Made by a program: the position numbers and the translations under genes. A stretch of 64,000 nt of DNA, from assembly GCA_027625915.1 (NCBI GenBank), contig JANTQA010000015.1, positions 7,469,001 to 7,533,000 of the forward strand. The letters are read 5' to 3'. Numbering within the stretch: position 1 is the first letter of the stretch; every line of letters begins with the position of its first letter. The DNA comes from Anaeramoeba flamelloides. Lineage: Eukaryota > Metamonada > Anaeramoebidae. The notes under the pieces were generated by a model. The model was not told where the DNA came from and did no database searches. It saw only the letters and a list, made by a program, of their open reading frames with translations. Shown here piece by piece: positions 22,514-34,330 of this stretch.

Positions 22514-22678
22514 TTAGTCTTTTTCATCATCACTTTGTTTAAATAAGTTGTTCTTTTGTTTGGATTCCATTTTCGGTTTGTTGTCCCTTTTCGAGAAGCA
22601 TATTGTTTCAAAAAGTTCCAAAAGGTGGTATTTAAAATAAGAAAGGATTAAAACCACCAAGGATAAGAGAACAGTCAT
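22514..22678 (-). CDS. Possible small membrane protein, 54 aa (perhaps last exon)
   Basis: Minus-strand ATG at 22676-22678 in an A-rich context (AAAAAATGACT, as in the kinase at 13250). The product has an N-terminal hydrophobic helix (VLLSLVVLILSYF) and a polar, charged tail ending SDDEKD. Just upstream the minus strand reads TTTTTTTGCTTTCAG, an excellent 3' splice site at about 22723, so at least one 5' exon is likely. The ~400 bases farther upstream (to ~23190) are less AT-rich than their surroundings, contain an open frame of ~118 codons (22757-23113) and a GTAAGT donor-like site at 23176-23181. I could not assemble a convincing multi-exon model. No family recognised. Confidence 0.3.
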   Translation of the reverse strand: MTVLLSLVVLILSYFKYHLLELFETICFSKRDNKPKMESKQKNNLFKQSDDEKD

Positions 22679-24105
22679 TTTTTTTTTCAAGAATTGCTGC
22701 TCTTCAATCCTAAAATTCTTCTGAAAGCAAAAAAAAAATTGTTTCAGCACCAATTTTCATAAAGAATTATCTTGGGTAACAGAGCGAATCGTTTTGAAGT
22801 CAATTATTAAACAAAAAGAAACAAGCAACTTTTGGCTTTCTTTTTCAAATTGTGTTGTGTATTTATTTGTTCGAATTATTTTTTGGTGTGATTGGAGGAT
22901 TGAGATCTCAAGTGAAAATGGAAAAAAAAAGGTATTGTGATAATTTTGTATGGTTTGTTCTTTCAAAAAAACAATTCCTTTTCGAAAAAATAAGCAAAAT
23001 TGGGGTGTAGTGGTGTGTTTTAAAAGATTCAGGAACACAAAAATGAAATCAACCCAAGATTTTGGTTTTTTTTGTGTTGAAAATTGATTTTCTGGAACAT
23101 ATTTTAGATTCAAAAATTAAAGAAAAGATAATTTTGTTTCACTTAAAAAGGAAGAAAAGAAGACGAAACTAAGTTGACTTACTTTGAAAAGAAGAGTTTT
23201 TGCAAATTGAAAAAAAGAATTTAGAAGAAATGTGGTTGCTTGTTAAAAAAAATGATTTTAGATCTTTAATAAAATTTTTGATGTTCCATAGCAATCTTTG
23301 GAATGTTTCAAATTCTTCACAGGTTTTCGTTTTTATTGTTTATTTGTCAATTTTACAATTGGAACTGTTCTAAAGTGTAACTATGAAAAACTTGAATTAT
23401 TAAAGTTGGTATTGTTTATATTATGTTCTACGAAAGAGTAACAATCTCCTATAGAGTTTCCTTAATAGATTTCTTCACAACTACTTTTTTCGTAAATCAA
23501 ACGTGGAAATTGGAACTTTTGTCTGTTTTTATTTTCTATTTTGCTTTAAACTATTTCATTTATTGGATTATTTTATTCCATTTTATTTTGTTTTGGATGT
23601 TCAATAATTACTTCTAATTTTTAAAGTCCAAATGTAAAAATTAGTTAAAAAATGGATCAAGTATTTTTATTTTATTTTCTAACCTTTTGAATAGATCTGG
23701 TTTTCAATTCATTTTTGGTAGACGTGTTCACATCATTTTCATTGATCTTATTTTTTGTTTACCTCACTAAAAATATGAGTTGTTTTACTATTAAAAGTTT
23801 ATTTTTTTATTCTAAGGGTAATAATGAAATTAAGTTTTTTCCTTCAAGAACATAAACAGATGAACAATTAATACACGCCTAGAACCTGTGTAATAGTTGG
23901 CGGCTTGTAAATGACCATTTCGGAAAAAGAAAGAAGGAAGGAAAGCTCAACACAATTTTAAAATGGAACATTAAGATAACCAAAAAATTCAAAGAAAGAT
24001 CAATTAATAAAAAGAATAAATAAATAAAGTTAAAATGAAGGATTCTACACAACAACGGTTTTCGATAACATGATCTTTTTGTTTCAGGGTTTTTCTTTTG
24101 ATTGA

Positions 24106-24371
24106 TCTATTCCTATGATTTTCCAATTAAAAAACGAAAATTTTAAGTTCACATTCCAAAATATTTTTCATGGTTTATAAGCCCAAGTAAAACCAAAGAT
24201 CTTTGCAACATTATTTAGAAACGATATTTTTAGACAATAAATTAAACTTCCTTAAATAAACTTGAAGACAAAATTTTTACTCTACTAATTTGATTGAAGC
24301 ACTAATCATTAATATATATTTTGGAACTTGAAATAAAAATTTTCATTTATTAATTGGAAAATAACAGTACT
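24106..24371. mobile_element. Small TIR element, ~266 bp
   Basis: The left ATTTTCCAATTAAAAAACGA with AAATTTT and the right (reverse complement ATTTTCCAATTAATAAATGA with AAATTTTTATTTC) form inverted repeats. The same end sequence recurs at about 22216-22255 and 25100-25140. The interior GATATTTTTAGACA block is shared with 21840 and 24985. Non-coding. Confidence 0.5.
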
Positions 24372-24458
24372 ATTATTATCTAATTAAAAAATGAAAATTT
24401 TTGTTTCACATATCCAAAATATTTTTAGATAAATAATTAGTTATAGAAAATTCAAAAA

Positions 24459-24974
24459 TAAACTATCTTTCATAATAATTAACCCATTAAAAATCAAATT
24501 TTAAATAAAAATATTTTTAATAATTGAAGTTATCTATTATAATATAAAAATTTAGATTTTAATATTCAATACTATACCCAAGATATATTTATTTTTTGTC
24601 TAAAAATAAAAGAGAGAAAAATAAAAAAAACTGTTAAAAAAAATTGGGACATTTATTTTGAAAGAAGCATTACATAAAAAATAGAAAATTTAACAAAGTA
24701 AAAAAACCCATTTATCGATTCTCCTTCCATTTGATTAACTAAATCTAATCTCTTTTTCATATTTGAAACCAATTTTTTCATTAATTCATCTTTTACTTCT
24801 TTCCAATTTTTCATTTTCATTTTCCATTTTAACAAAACACTTTTGAAAAAATAAAAAAGAGAAAAAATGATTTATTTGCAAACTTTTCATTGTGAGAGGA
24901 AAAACTTCAAAACGATACAAAAGCAATTCATTATTCAAATGTAAGGTGGGTCATTTATTATGAAATTTAGTTTA
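24459..24974 (-). mobile_element. Tc1/mariner fossil with C-terminal transposase remnant
   Basis: The ends are TAAACTATCTTTCATAATAA (left) and TCATTTATTATGAAATTTAG then TTTA (right), inverted and TA-bounded. Inside on the minus strand at ~24690-24835 a short frame reads NWKEVKDELMKKLVSNMKKR. This resembles the C-terminal tail of Tc1-like transposases (W..IP.EL..KLV.SMPKR...VI). The catalytic domain is missing. A shorter relative with the same ends and left half sits at 47960-48173. Confidence 0.6.
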
Positions 24975-25457
24975 TTTAACAAATTGTTTAGAAATGATAT
25001 TTTTAGACATTTAATTAACCTACCTTAGCGAACTTGAAGACAAAATTTTCACTCTGTTAATTTGATTGTAACATTAATAATTAATATTCATTTAGGAAAT
25101 TGAAAGAAAAATTTTCATTTATTATTTGGAAAATAACCGTATTAAAAATTTGTTGAAAAAATTGACTATTTTGGAGATCTCCAAAAAAATCTAAATGATT
25201 TTGATGATCCAGGATATTTAAATTGTTTTTGTTGATTTGACTGAAAATAATATAATGGATTATTCTTTAAAGTTCATTTGTTTCCTTTTTTAATTGATTT
25301 TATTTTTAGTTTTCAGGTTTCTGTGATTCTATAAAGACTTTCTAATTATAAATTATGTTGATCTTATTTACCCAAAGGTCATATTTAAAATCTTATTTTA
25401 TCTTTGATTTTTTTTGGAAATAAAAAAAAACAATGTAAATGATTGGTTAAGTTATAT

Positions 25458-25681
25458 TTTCCAGATTAAGGTTTACAATCTCTGAAAAATGAAAAAAGAT
25501 TATCATATGTTAAGTGTTTGTGCATGTTATTTTGGTTCTTCATTGATCGATCTTCAACTGAAGTAGGAATTTTAATGTTTGTTAAAAAATGAAATTTCTC
25601 CCTTTTTCCCAAAATCCAAAATGATGAGTCAAAGGTTAATTCTTTCGAAGATATTAAATAAAAAAAATTGTTTCAATTTAA

Positions 25682-25725
<44 letters not shown>

Positions 25726-25990
25726 TTTTTAAAAAATATTTTTTCTTTTTTCCTTAGTTTTGTAAAAGAGAAATGAAAAATCCCATTTACAACCAAAAAA
25801 CCAACTTTTTTTTAATAAATATCCTCCGAAGAATTAGCCTTTGACTCATCCATTCCGATCCAGGAAAAAAAGGAGGAATTTCATTTTTGATAAATGTTGA
25901 AATTTCCACTTTAGTTGCGTAGAACCAAAATAACATACACAAATACCTAAAATATGGTATTTTATTTATTTTTTCATTAATTTGGGATTA
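25458..25990. mobile_element. Fold-back element with ~150-200 bp inverted arms and TA core
   Basis: The left arm (~25484-25690) and right arm (~25800-25975) are imperfect reverse complements over nearly their whole length (shared TGTTATTTTGGTTCT, AAAAATGAAATT, GATGAGTCAAAGG, CTAATTCTTCGGAGGATATT-like block). A TA microsatellite (25685-25722) occupies the centre. The left start, AAGGTTTACAATCTCTGAAA, recurs at 45581 in the NAC-alpha intron. No transposase. Confidence 0.65.
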
Positions 25991-26489
25991 TATATATATT
26001 AAAGAAGTCAAATAAGAAAGTAAAAACTGAAATTATTTTTCAGATTTAATCATTTTTTCTTTCATAATTTTGCACTAAAATAATGTATAAATGTCTAAAA
26101 AATCGAATAAAATTTATAATCACTGGATCAGTTACAAATTATAATTTTTTAAATTCTATATCCTCCTAACTTTTTTACATCTTCAAATTCTATTAAACAA
26201 ATGTTTTATATCTTTTTTTTTTGGGTTACCAAACCACCAAAAAATGAAATTTTTTTTAAAAAAAATAGAACAACAATTACTAAAAGACAACACAATTAAT
26301 ATCCTGTTTTTAGATTATAAAATTATTTGTATATTTAATATCGAATTGATAATTTTGAGAATTTTTTGATTATAGTATTTTGGAAAAATGCACATTTAAG
26401 TTAGGAGTCATAATTTTAAAAAATAATATTCTGAAATTAAAAAATATGATATTTTAATTTTGATAAGTACATAATACTATTTCAATAAT

Positions 26490-27120
26490 AACCTACATAT
26501 GGTGTCCGATCTCGAAAAATCAACTACCAAAAAAGAGGATATATATCGAAAAAAATGCCAAAGACAGTCAATCAATTTCAAATTAGAATAATTCAAATAT
26601 ATATTTTTGGAAACAATTGTATAGTTTTGAAATGCCCGCCTTTGGTTCTTTTCGAGAATTCTTAATATTTTTATTTTCATTTTTTTTTCATTTCTCAAGT
26701 GAGATATTTTAAACCCAAGAATGGTAAAAAAGCTTTACTTTGCAAAATATACAGTATTTAAAAATAACCACAAATTTATTCATATTGAATTAAATTGATT
26801 GTAAAATTAGAGAAAACAATTTTTTTAAACGTGAAGGAATTTAATCCCTTTGTAATTTAAAAAAAGAAAAGATAAACTAATAATTATTTTTTTTTAATAA
26901 AATTTCATTTTTTGAGAATTGAGATTTCTTAAAAGTTTTTTTTTTTTTGATTTTATGTTTTGCTTTTGAGTCCCAAGGAATTTTGATTTTTTAATTACTT
27001 TTTTTTCTAATGGGATCCTAATTATTTTTTTTTTATTATTGGAATTTAGTCAATTAAAATAAGGGTAATTTCACAATACCCCCTTTGATTTTGAGTCACC
27101 CTTTGAGTATGGAGCAAATA
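26490..27120 (-). mobile_element. ~700 bp TIR element, AAGGGTC family, 5'-worn copy C
   Basis: Same interior as 53815-54511 in the same orientation (GATCTCGAAAAATCAACTAC, AATGCCAAAGA, AATTAGAATAATT, then TTTCACAATACCCC and GAGTATGGAGCAAAT). Both terminal repeats are lost or unrecognisable. Identified by comparison, not by intact ends. Confidence 0.55.
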
Positions 27121-27968
27121 GCCAACAAACGGCTTGGCCTGTAATTTTGATTTCTCATATATATCAAACCTAGTTAACCAACCCTAAAAAATTATTGTTA
27201 AGTACTTTATATTTACCACAAATATCCATCATACCCAAGAGTAATTTGCAATTAAAAATTCTATTGAGAAATCGTACTTCTTTTACTTGAAAAATATGAA
27301 ATAATAAAAAAAAAAATAGATAAGGCCATAATTAAAAGAATTAAAAAAACAACAAAAAAACACTCAAAGAATCTCAATGACAAAAATTCATAAAACAACA
27401 AAGATATGAAAATATTACTACAAACAACCCAAACAGCAAACAAACAACTGACACATAATCATAAAAAATACAGAAATCCAAAGAACAAAAAATAATTGAT
27501 ATGATCACTCTAATAAAAAAATACACATTTAAAAAAAATATTATCCAAGATATTGAAATTTAAAAAATTCAAATAACAGAAAAAAAACCTTTGTTTAAAA
27601 TTAGAATGATGATATTAATAAAAAATTCAAAGGTTTCTCGATTACAAACAAACTAAACCAAGAAAAAAAAACAATCTTTTCTTTTAGAGTTCCAAATTTC
27701 CAAATATCCTAAATTTGAATTTTTTTTTTGCCAAAATAACCTTATTAGACTTGTTGAATCATTGATTCAAAAAAATACAGTGCTTATTTGTTTGATATTA
27801 CACATTTATATATTTTATGCCCAAAAAAACCACTAGGAATAAAAGACCGAAAGGTATTTTAAATATTATTGTTCAACTTATAAAAAAGAAATTCTAAAAT
27901 TAGACGATCAAAATGAAAATTGTAATCTTTGAAATAAAGCCATAATTGATAAAATTTTTAATAGTGAA

Positions 27969-28194
27969 TTAATATTTGCTGCAAAATAAATGAAGCAATA
28001 TTATCATTCATCTTTCCAAAAAAAAGTTTTCGATTTATTTAAAATTTGAAATTTTTACTGTAAAACCCGCCTAAATTATTAATTTCCATTTTAGAATTGG
28101 GGTCTTTGATGATTTATTTTAATTCTTGAAAAGTGATTGTTTTGGAAAGTTGAAAGAAAATTTTGACTTTTTTATTTTACAATTAACAGTATTA
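27969..28194. mobile_element. ~230 bp hairpin MITE, copy 3
   Basis: The right arm ATTTTACAATTAACAGTATT and the left arm (TTAATATTTGCTGCAAAATA) are imperfect inverted repeats. The central AGAATTGGGG/CTTTGATGATTTATT block matches the copy at 13532. Non-coding. Confidence 0.6.
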
Positions 28195-28964
28195 TAAAAG
28201 AAAATTCAAAAAAACAATAAATTATTAAACAATTCTGAAAAATACATAAATTGTCAAATAAATCCAATACATAATTTAAAATCTCCATAAAAAAATCAAG
28301 AAATTTAATTCCAAAATAAGTTTAAATTCAAAATTCTAAAGAACTTTAAATTAGATATTATATTGAAACGTGAATAAAAAAACATTACGACTTTTATTTC
28401 GAAAACGGGCTTTTTGCTTGGGAAGGTTTTTTTTTTAATAATTTTGCACAGTTTTCTATAAGTGTTTAATCCAATTTAATATAATTATTTGCGATTTTGT
28501 GACCCCTGTAATACACAAAATATGGAGTTTCAACATTCTAACCTCAATAAATAACAACCATTCATGAAAAAAAGTTCAAGAAAATTTTTTAATTGTGAAC
28601 CTCACTAAAAACTAAAAATAATACCAATAAAAAGAAGAAGCAAATTAATTTTAAACTAGAATCTATTTGATAATTTTCAATAAAATTTACACAAAAAATA
28701 TGAATCTCCTTGATTATTGAAATCATTTATATGGTTTTGGAGATCTCACAATTCATCAATTTTTTCAACAAATCGCTAATAATAGATCAATCAAAGAAAA
28801 ACCCCAATTTCAAAAGATCAGCTTAAATAAAACTGTTGTTGTATTGAGTCCTATATTTTGCTGTTAATCGGTTATTTTTTCTTAAAAATAGATCTTACTT
28901 TGAATTTTTAGCACTTTTCCCAATTAAAAAATTTTTTAACTTTTTTTCTTTTTTCACTTTTTGT

Positions 28965-29275
28965 AACAAATGTCATTAAAAAAATGAAAAAAATCTTTGA
29001 GATCTCAAAAAGCACCCAAAGAATGAAATTTCAAAATTAACTTTAGTTTTTTCAAAATTATAAGTTCCAACAATTTCAATCTCAAATTGGGTGACACTCT
29101 TTTACCCTCTATTGTAAAAAACGTCCTGGATTTTCGTTGTAGTTTTCGAAACCGATCATACACGTTTCACTGCTTGTTTTGTTTATAATTGATATTAGAT
29201 TCTCGTCAAAAATGTTTACAAATTTTGTGTAATTTCAAAAAATTTTTTTCACCTTAATTGCTAGATCCAACAAAA
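28965..29275 (+). mobile_element. ~700 bp TIR element, AAGGGTC family, partial copy D
   Basis: Matches the right half of 20261-20962 (GAGATCTCAAAAAGCACCCA, ATTGGGTGACACTCTTT, TTAATTGCTAGATCC at the end). The left half is absent. Its right end lies about 335 bases upstream of the GGH-like ATG. Confidence 0.5.
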
Positions 29276-29607
29276 TCATTTTATAATCTAGTAAAAAGGA
29301 AAAAATGAGAAGAAAAATGATTCTATTACCATAAAACAAAGAAAACAGAACAATTAAATTATACTTTTCTGAAAAACCTTAAAAAAATGATTTCGAAAGT
29401 GGTAGGTTTTGTAGAAAATTGACTCGTTGAAAAAGTTCAAGTATTCTAGAAAAAATACACCTCTGAGATCCAGTTTCCTCACTAAACCATGATTGAATTA
29501 TTTTCAACCAAATTATTTTTGAAAATGGGATTTTATTTTCTCTCAAAATCCTTTTTCTCCTAACGAATAATTCAAAATAATTTGTTGACAAAAAATCAAA
29601 GGGAAGG

Positions 29608-31149
29608 ATGGGACTAATACTGAAGACTTTTCTCTTCTTTCTTCTTGTATTCCCGGCGTTAATCACGCCAGCGACTAATTCTCGGATGCCAATTTTTGGT
29701 ATGATCACCTTGCAAACAGAAAAGAGCCTCAAGCACATCGGCGAACAATTCTTGCCGCTTTCCCTTGTAAATTGGATCTCTTCTGCAGGAGCAAAAGTTG
29801 TACCAATTAGTTACGACATTGACTTGGATCAATTAACAATACTTTTAGATCAAATCGATGGCGTAATTATCCCAGGTAGGGGCGAGAGATTAAAGATTGA
29901 AGAACACAATAATTTTGATTTGCCAATCCATTTCACCCTACGTAAAATCTTTTCGAAGGCCATTATCAAAAACGATCTCGGGCAAGTGTTTCCAATTTTT
30001 GCTTTAGAGGATGGGCTACACACCTTGTTAACAATGACAAGTGGTGACTTATTTCTTGAAAAACAAATTGACGCTTTGAATTACCATTACAAATTGATTC
30101 CGTTTGAAAAGAATTTAAAGAATAAAAATAAAAATAAGAAAAACAACAAGAAGGATTCCTTGATCGAGAACGAAGGAGATAATGATAACGAATCTACGAG
30201 GAAAAATAAAAAAAAACAAGAACAAAATAAGAACAAATTATTAATTAATGAGGTTATCATTAATCGGTATAACCCAATTAGGGATGAATATCTCCAAAAG
30301 AAAAAAGAACAAGAAATGGAAATGGAAATGGAAAAGGAAAAGGAAAAGGAAAAAGAAAAAGATAAAGATAAAGATAAAGAAAAGGAAAAGGAAAAAGAAG
30401 AACAAAACAACCAAACAAAGAATAACTCTAAAGACAAAAACACAGAAGAAGAAGAATCCAAAGAAAAAGAACATGAATCAAAAGAGCAAGAGCAAGAAGA
30501 ATCCAAAGAAAAAGAAAAAAAAAACGAAGAAGAAGAAGAAGAAGAAGAAGAAGAAGAAAAGGTAATTGAATTTCCAGAAATGTTGTTTGATTTGCAAACT
30601 GGCATACGTTTAACCTCATTCCAGGACAATTTAAAATTAAGATCCTTTTATCAGGTCATACATACAATAAAAGATCGAAAGGGCAGCGAGATTATTGCAA
30701 GTATTCAAGCTAAAAAATATCCATTCTATGGTGTCACTTGGATGGTTGAAAAGCCAGGCTCTAAAGCCGACCCAGAAAAGTCAATCCAGCAATTACAAAG
30801 AGGTTATGAAATTGCGCAAGATCTTGCTCTTTTAGTTGTTGGGGAAACTAGAAAAAACATTCAACAAACATCTCATTGGCACGAAGAATCAGAAACCATA
30901 ATTCAAGCACAAACAAGCTATTTAACAAAAGATTTTTCACAAGGCAAATTTAAAGAATGCTATTTTTTCAATTTGAAACCTGAAAATAGACTGTTTAATT
31001 CTTCACAATTTAAAAGCTATATTAATTTTTTTTGTATTATCGGGCTTGCCACCTTGCTAAAATTTTTATATTCCCTTTTCTGTAAACGACCCAGCAAAAA
31101 AAGAAAAATTCGCAACAAAAAGAAATACCGCGGATTAAAGCGTTTATAA
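29608..31149 (+). CDS. Membrane-anchored gamma-glutamyl-hydrolase-like protein lacking catalytic Cys and His, 513 aa
   Basis: Single exon from a real ATG at 29608. Residues 1-24 are a signal peptide (KTFLFFLLVFPALI). From ~27 the sequence follows class I glutamine-amidotransferase-like gamma-glutamyl hydrolases (IFGMITLQ, YLP/S..LVNWISSAGAKVVPI, IDGVIIPGRGE, VFPIFALEDGLHTLL, TSGDLFL, later YPFYGVTWMVEKPGS). In active GGH the nucleophile lies in FPVWGTCLGFE and the His in GVQWHPEK. Here these become FPIFALEDGLH (Glu134 at the Cys position) and GVTWMVEK (Met378 at the His position), though the Glu of HPEK is kept. So hydrolysis by the known mechanism is not expected. A ~150-residue Lys/Glu low-complexity insert (about 168-317) splits the domain. 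Residues ~471-491 form a C-terminal membrane span followed by a strongly basic tail. Inferred: an endolysosomal or cell-surface pseudoenzyme. Confidence 0.8.
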   Translation: MGLILKTFLFFLLVFPALITPATNSRMPIFGMITLQTEKSLKHIGEQFLPLSLVNWISSAGAKVVPISYDIDLDQLTILLDQIDGVIIPGRGERLKIEEHNNFDLPIHFTLRKIFSKAIIKNDLGQVFPIFALEDGLHTLLTMTSGDLFLEKQIDALNYHYKLIPFEKNLKNKNKNKKNNKKDSLIENEGDNDNESTRKNKKKQEQNKNKLLINEVIINRYNPIRDEYLQKKKEQEMEMEMEKEKEKEKEKDKDKDKEKEKEKEEQNNQTKNNSKDKNTEEEESKEKEHESKEQEQEESKEKEKKNEEEEEEEEEEEKVIEFPEMLFDLQTGIRLTSFQDNLKLRSFYQVIHTIKDRKGSEIIASIQAKKYPFYGVTWMVEKPGSKADPEKSIQQLQRGYEIAQDLALLVVGETRKNIQQTSHWHEESETIIQAQTSYLTKDFSQGKFKECYFFNLKPENRLFNSSQFKSYINFFCIIGLATLLKFLYSLFCKRPSKKRKIRNKKKYRGLKRL

Positions 31150-34100
31150 AGAAGAACCGAAAGTAAATCTAACAAAACAAATACAAATTAGAAATCTGGA
31201 TTATTATAACTAAAAGGTAATAAGAAAAGATAAATAAACAAATTAATATCATGCAATATTTGATGAATGATCCAAATTTTAAACAAAAATCAAAATCAGA
31301 GTGAATTTGGTCGTTTTTTTTTTATTATTTTTATTTTTATTTTATTTTATTAATTTATCTAATTTGTATTCGAAAAATTGAATTATTTACTTTTAAAAAT
31401 TAATTTATTTCATTATTGGAACACTAAACCTTCATCCAATAATTTTTATATAAAAAATTATTTTTTCCAAAATTTTAATAAATTTATCATTATATTTATG
31501 TAAAAATCAATTTTTTTTTTAACGAAAACACTTTTTTTTTGTTTTCACTTTTTTAATAAATATTTTTTTTTCCCCTCCACCACCCTTTTAGATTTTTTTT
31601 TTCTTTTTAACAGTTTTGTAATGCTTTTTTTATTTTTCATATTTTTTTTGTTATCTTGCCTTTTTTTTTTAAATATTTTTGAAGAACAACAAAATTGTAT
31701 TCGCAAAACAAACTTTTTACAAAAAAAGCAAAGATATTTGAATATCATTCTAAGACTTGACAAGAAGACTTTGTCTTAAATTGAATTTTGAAAAACGGTG
31801 TTTGAATAAGAAATTTGGGAACTTTTGGATTTTTATTTTGAAAAACTTAATCTAATTACTTTGGTGTTTTATTACTTTGACATTAAAATTTATACAAGGA
31901 GAAAGAAAAATTACAAACTCTGGGATTATTGGATAAATTAAATTTTAAACCTGGAATTGAAATTTCCTTAGAATTTCATTAAGTATTGCAAAAAAGTCAC
32001 GATTAACTTTATTTCCGACTCAAGATACCAAAAATATTTTGAATATCAATTATTTTTGATGATTGATGGTTGAACAACAAATAAGGAATAAATAGAATCG
32101 TATATACCCTGTGATTCTTGATATCGAAACTAAGTATTTCAATATATTTTATTAAAAATTTCAAAATTAAAATTTCTAAAGTATCCTTCGAGAAAAACAA
32201 CAATATTCATTATGATCTTCACTTGTTACAAAGTAGAATTCCAATATATATATATAAATATTCTACAATCATTCAAGTATTTTAATAACACTGAAATAAC
32301 AAGTTTTTACAATTAGTTAGAGATCTTGAAATTTTAAAAAAAATTGGCAAAGAATTAGGTATCAAAAAAAAAAAAATAAAAAAGAAGAAAAAAAAGAAAA
32401 AATGATGTCAATTTTGAATTTCAGAAATAATTTTTTCTTCTAATTTCTTCACAAAAAATTTGTTAACAAATAATTCAATAATCCTGAGAGGAATGATTTG
32501 AGCTAAAAATAACTTATTTCAAATTTAAAAAATGAGTTTTCATTACAATTTCTGTTAATGAAATTTGTAAAAATATTTTGTTTTTAAAAATCTTTTATAT
32601 TAGCTTGAATAATTAAAAAGTTTAGAAAAACATCTAAAAAATTTCCATTTTTGAAAAGTTTACGATATCAAAATTAAAATATTTTTTTATTGTTATTATT
32701 CCATCTATAAATTAAAATTTTAAATATATTCCTTGAATACTATCACCACTTATTTTTTTCTTACAATCCTAATTAATTAAAAAAGAATATTTCCACTTTA
32801 TCTTTTTTCCTTTCAAAATCTTTACTTATTTCCTACCTTTAAAATCAATTAGATTAAAAAATTAATTTTCTTGATTTATATCCATATTAACTGTTTAATT
32901 ATTTGATTAAAACTATAACGATTATAAAATTCATTTTTACAAACTATTTTAACTCAGAGGAAAGTTGGATTAATAATTCAAAAAAATTAGATTTTGATTT
33001 TTTACAGCAATTTTTTATTATTTTTCAACTACCCAAACATTATTAATTGAATACCATAAAATATTGTATATCAAATTAAAATGAAAAATCAATTTTCAAT
33101 GAAAAATATGATAAAAAATAAACTTGTATATTTAATTTAACTGTATAATGATATAAGAGAAAATTATACTTACTTAATATAGTTTCAATTATTTGAAAAC
33201 TCATTTTAAAAAACCCATATCAAAATTCATCTTTAACTTTAAAAGTTATTTTGCTAAAAAAAAAAAAAAACTGAAAACTTCTTTTTTTAGTAAAATTCAC
33301 ATACAAAACAGAAATGAAAAATATCACTTGAAGTATGAGTATATGTATAAAAATTGGATTTTCATGATTATTGTTTTATAGGAAACAAATCATTTGTTTT
33401 TCATCTTTCCAACAAAAAACATTCAGATGTTTATTTTAGCTGAAAGACAGTTCCACTTATAAGGCACTAACTTTCAAGTAAATTATTGCGTCAGAAAAAT
33501 CTCAAATTAGGACACATTTTTCAATTTTTTTTTTCATAGAATGTTTCACTAGAATGCGTATTTTGTGCATTAATTTGAGATTATTTTGTATCATAAATTC
33601 CGTTGAAATTTGTACCCTATCAGTGGAAACCCACAGTATGCTTACACCACAACCAATTATAAAAAAAAAAATATTTATATCTTGTTTATAGTAATCTTTT
33701 AATAAAATAATTATACTCAATATTTTTTAAAAATAATAAAAAAAAAAAATTGTAAATTATGAAAAAAAAAAAATAATGAAAAAATAAGGATATTTCCAAG
33801 ATTTTACCCACTTCCCAGAAATTATACAATCAATGAAAATAATTGTAAATATGGACTAGTGTATCAAAAATTTTAATAGTTAGATGAATTTAAAAAATAC
33901 TAATAATTCTTATATTAATAATAGATAAAAATCAATATCTTTATAAGATCGAGATATATATTAAAAATAAGTTTTAATTTTTAATTAGATTTCTCAACAT
34001 AATTTTCTAAATTAAAAAAAATAAGGGGAATTATATACTCCAACTTTAAATATTAAAAAAAAAAAAGTGCTTAAATTTTATTTGTTGCTATTTTTTAATG

Positions 34101-34330
34101 AAAGTTTTCAAATGAATAAAAGTATGTTTTCAACTATATTTATCTTGATTTTATTTAAAAATAATATAAAAATTAGGTCAAAATATTTAATTCAAACCAT
34201 ATCAAAAATTGAAATTAATTAGATAAAAATAAAACTAATTAATAAAAAAAAATATTTCCAAAATTGCACAATAAAATAAAATTTCAATCTTGTAATAAAT
34301 CAATTTTGATTATTATTTTTTTTTTAATTT
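31150..34330. other. Gene-free stretch
   Basis: Very AT-rich, with long T runs near 31.5-31.7 kb and A runs. A ~180 bp-family inverted-repeat element lies at 33448-33633. Nothing else is supportable. The frames at 31545-31763, 32009-32203, 33193-33381 and 33502-33720 are AT-rich or overlap repeats. Confidence 0.65.
33448..33633. mobile_element. ~180 bp TIR element, CAGTTCCACTT family, copy 2
   Basis: The left CAGTTCCACTTATAAGGCAC and right GTACCCTATCAGTGGAAAC are imperfect inverted repeats. The interior (AAAATCTCAAATTAGGACAC, GTGCATTAATTTGAGAT) matches 48882-49060. Confidence 0.55.

Larger units (their letters stand above)
22679..29607. other. Gene-poor stretch dominated by DNA-transposon remnants
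   Basis: Apart from possible 5' exons of the small gene at 22514, no gene is supported. Listed separately: elements at 24106-24371, 24459-24974, 25458-25990, 26490-27120, 27969-28194 and 28965-29275. Pieces of the ~370 bp family lie at 25140-25350 and 28590-28870. The hydrophobic 64-codon frame at 23423-23617 has no supporting context. Confidence 0.6.

Noticed and set aside
23423-23617. 64-codon hydrophobic plus-strand ORF
   Set aside because: No family, no splice or context support; Phe/Ile/Leu content is what AT-rich DNA gives by chance.
30087-30629. 180-codon minus-strand Ser/Phe-rich ORF and other frames inside the GGH-like gene
   Set aside because: Shadow of the Lys/Glu repeat (GAA/AAA codons) of the plus-strand gene.
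31545-31763. 72-codon minus-strand Lys-rich ORF
   Set aside because: Starts with TTG, is built on long T runs, and has no supporting features.
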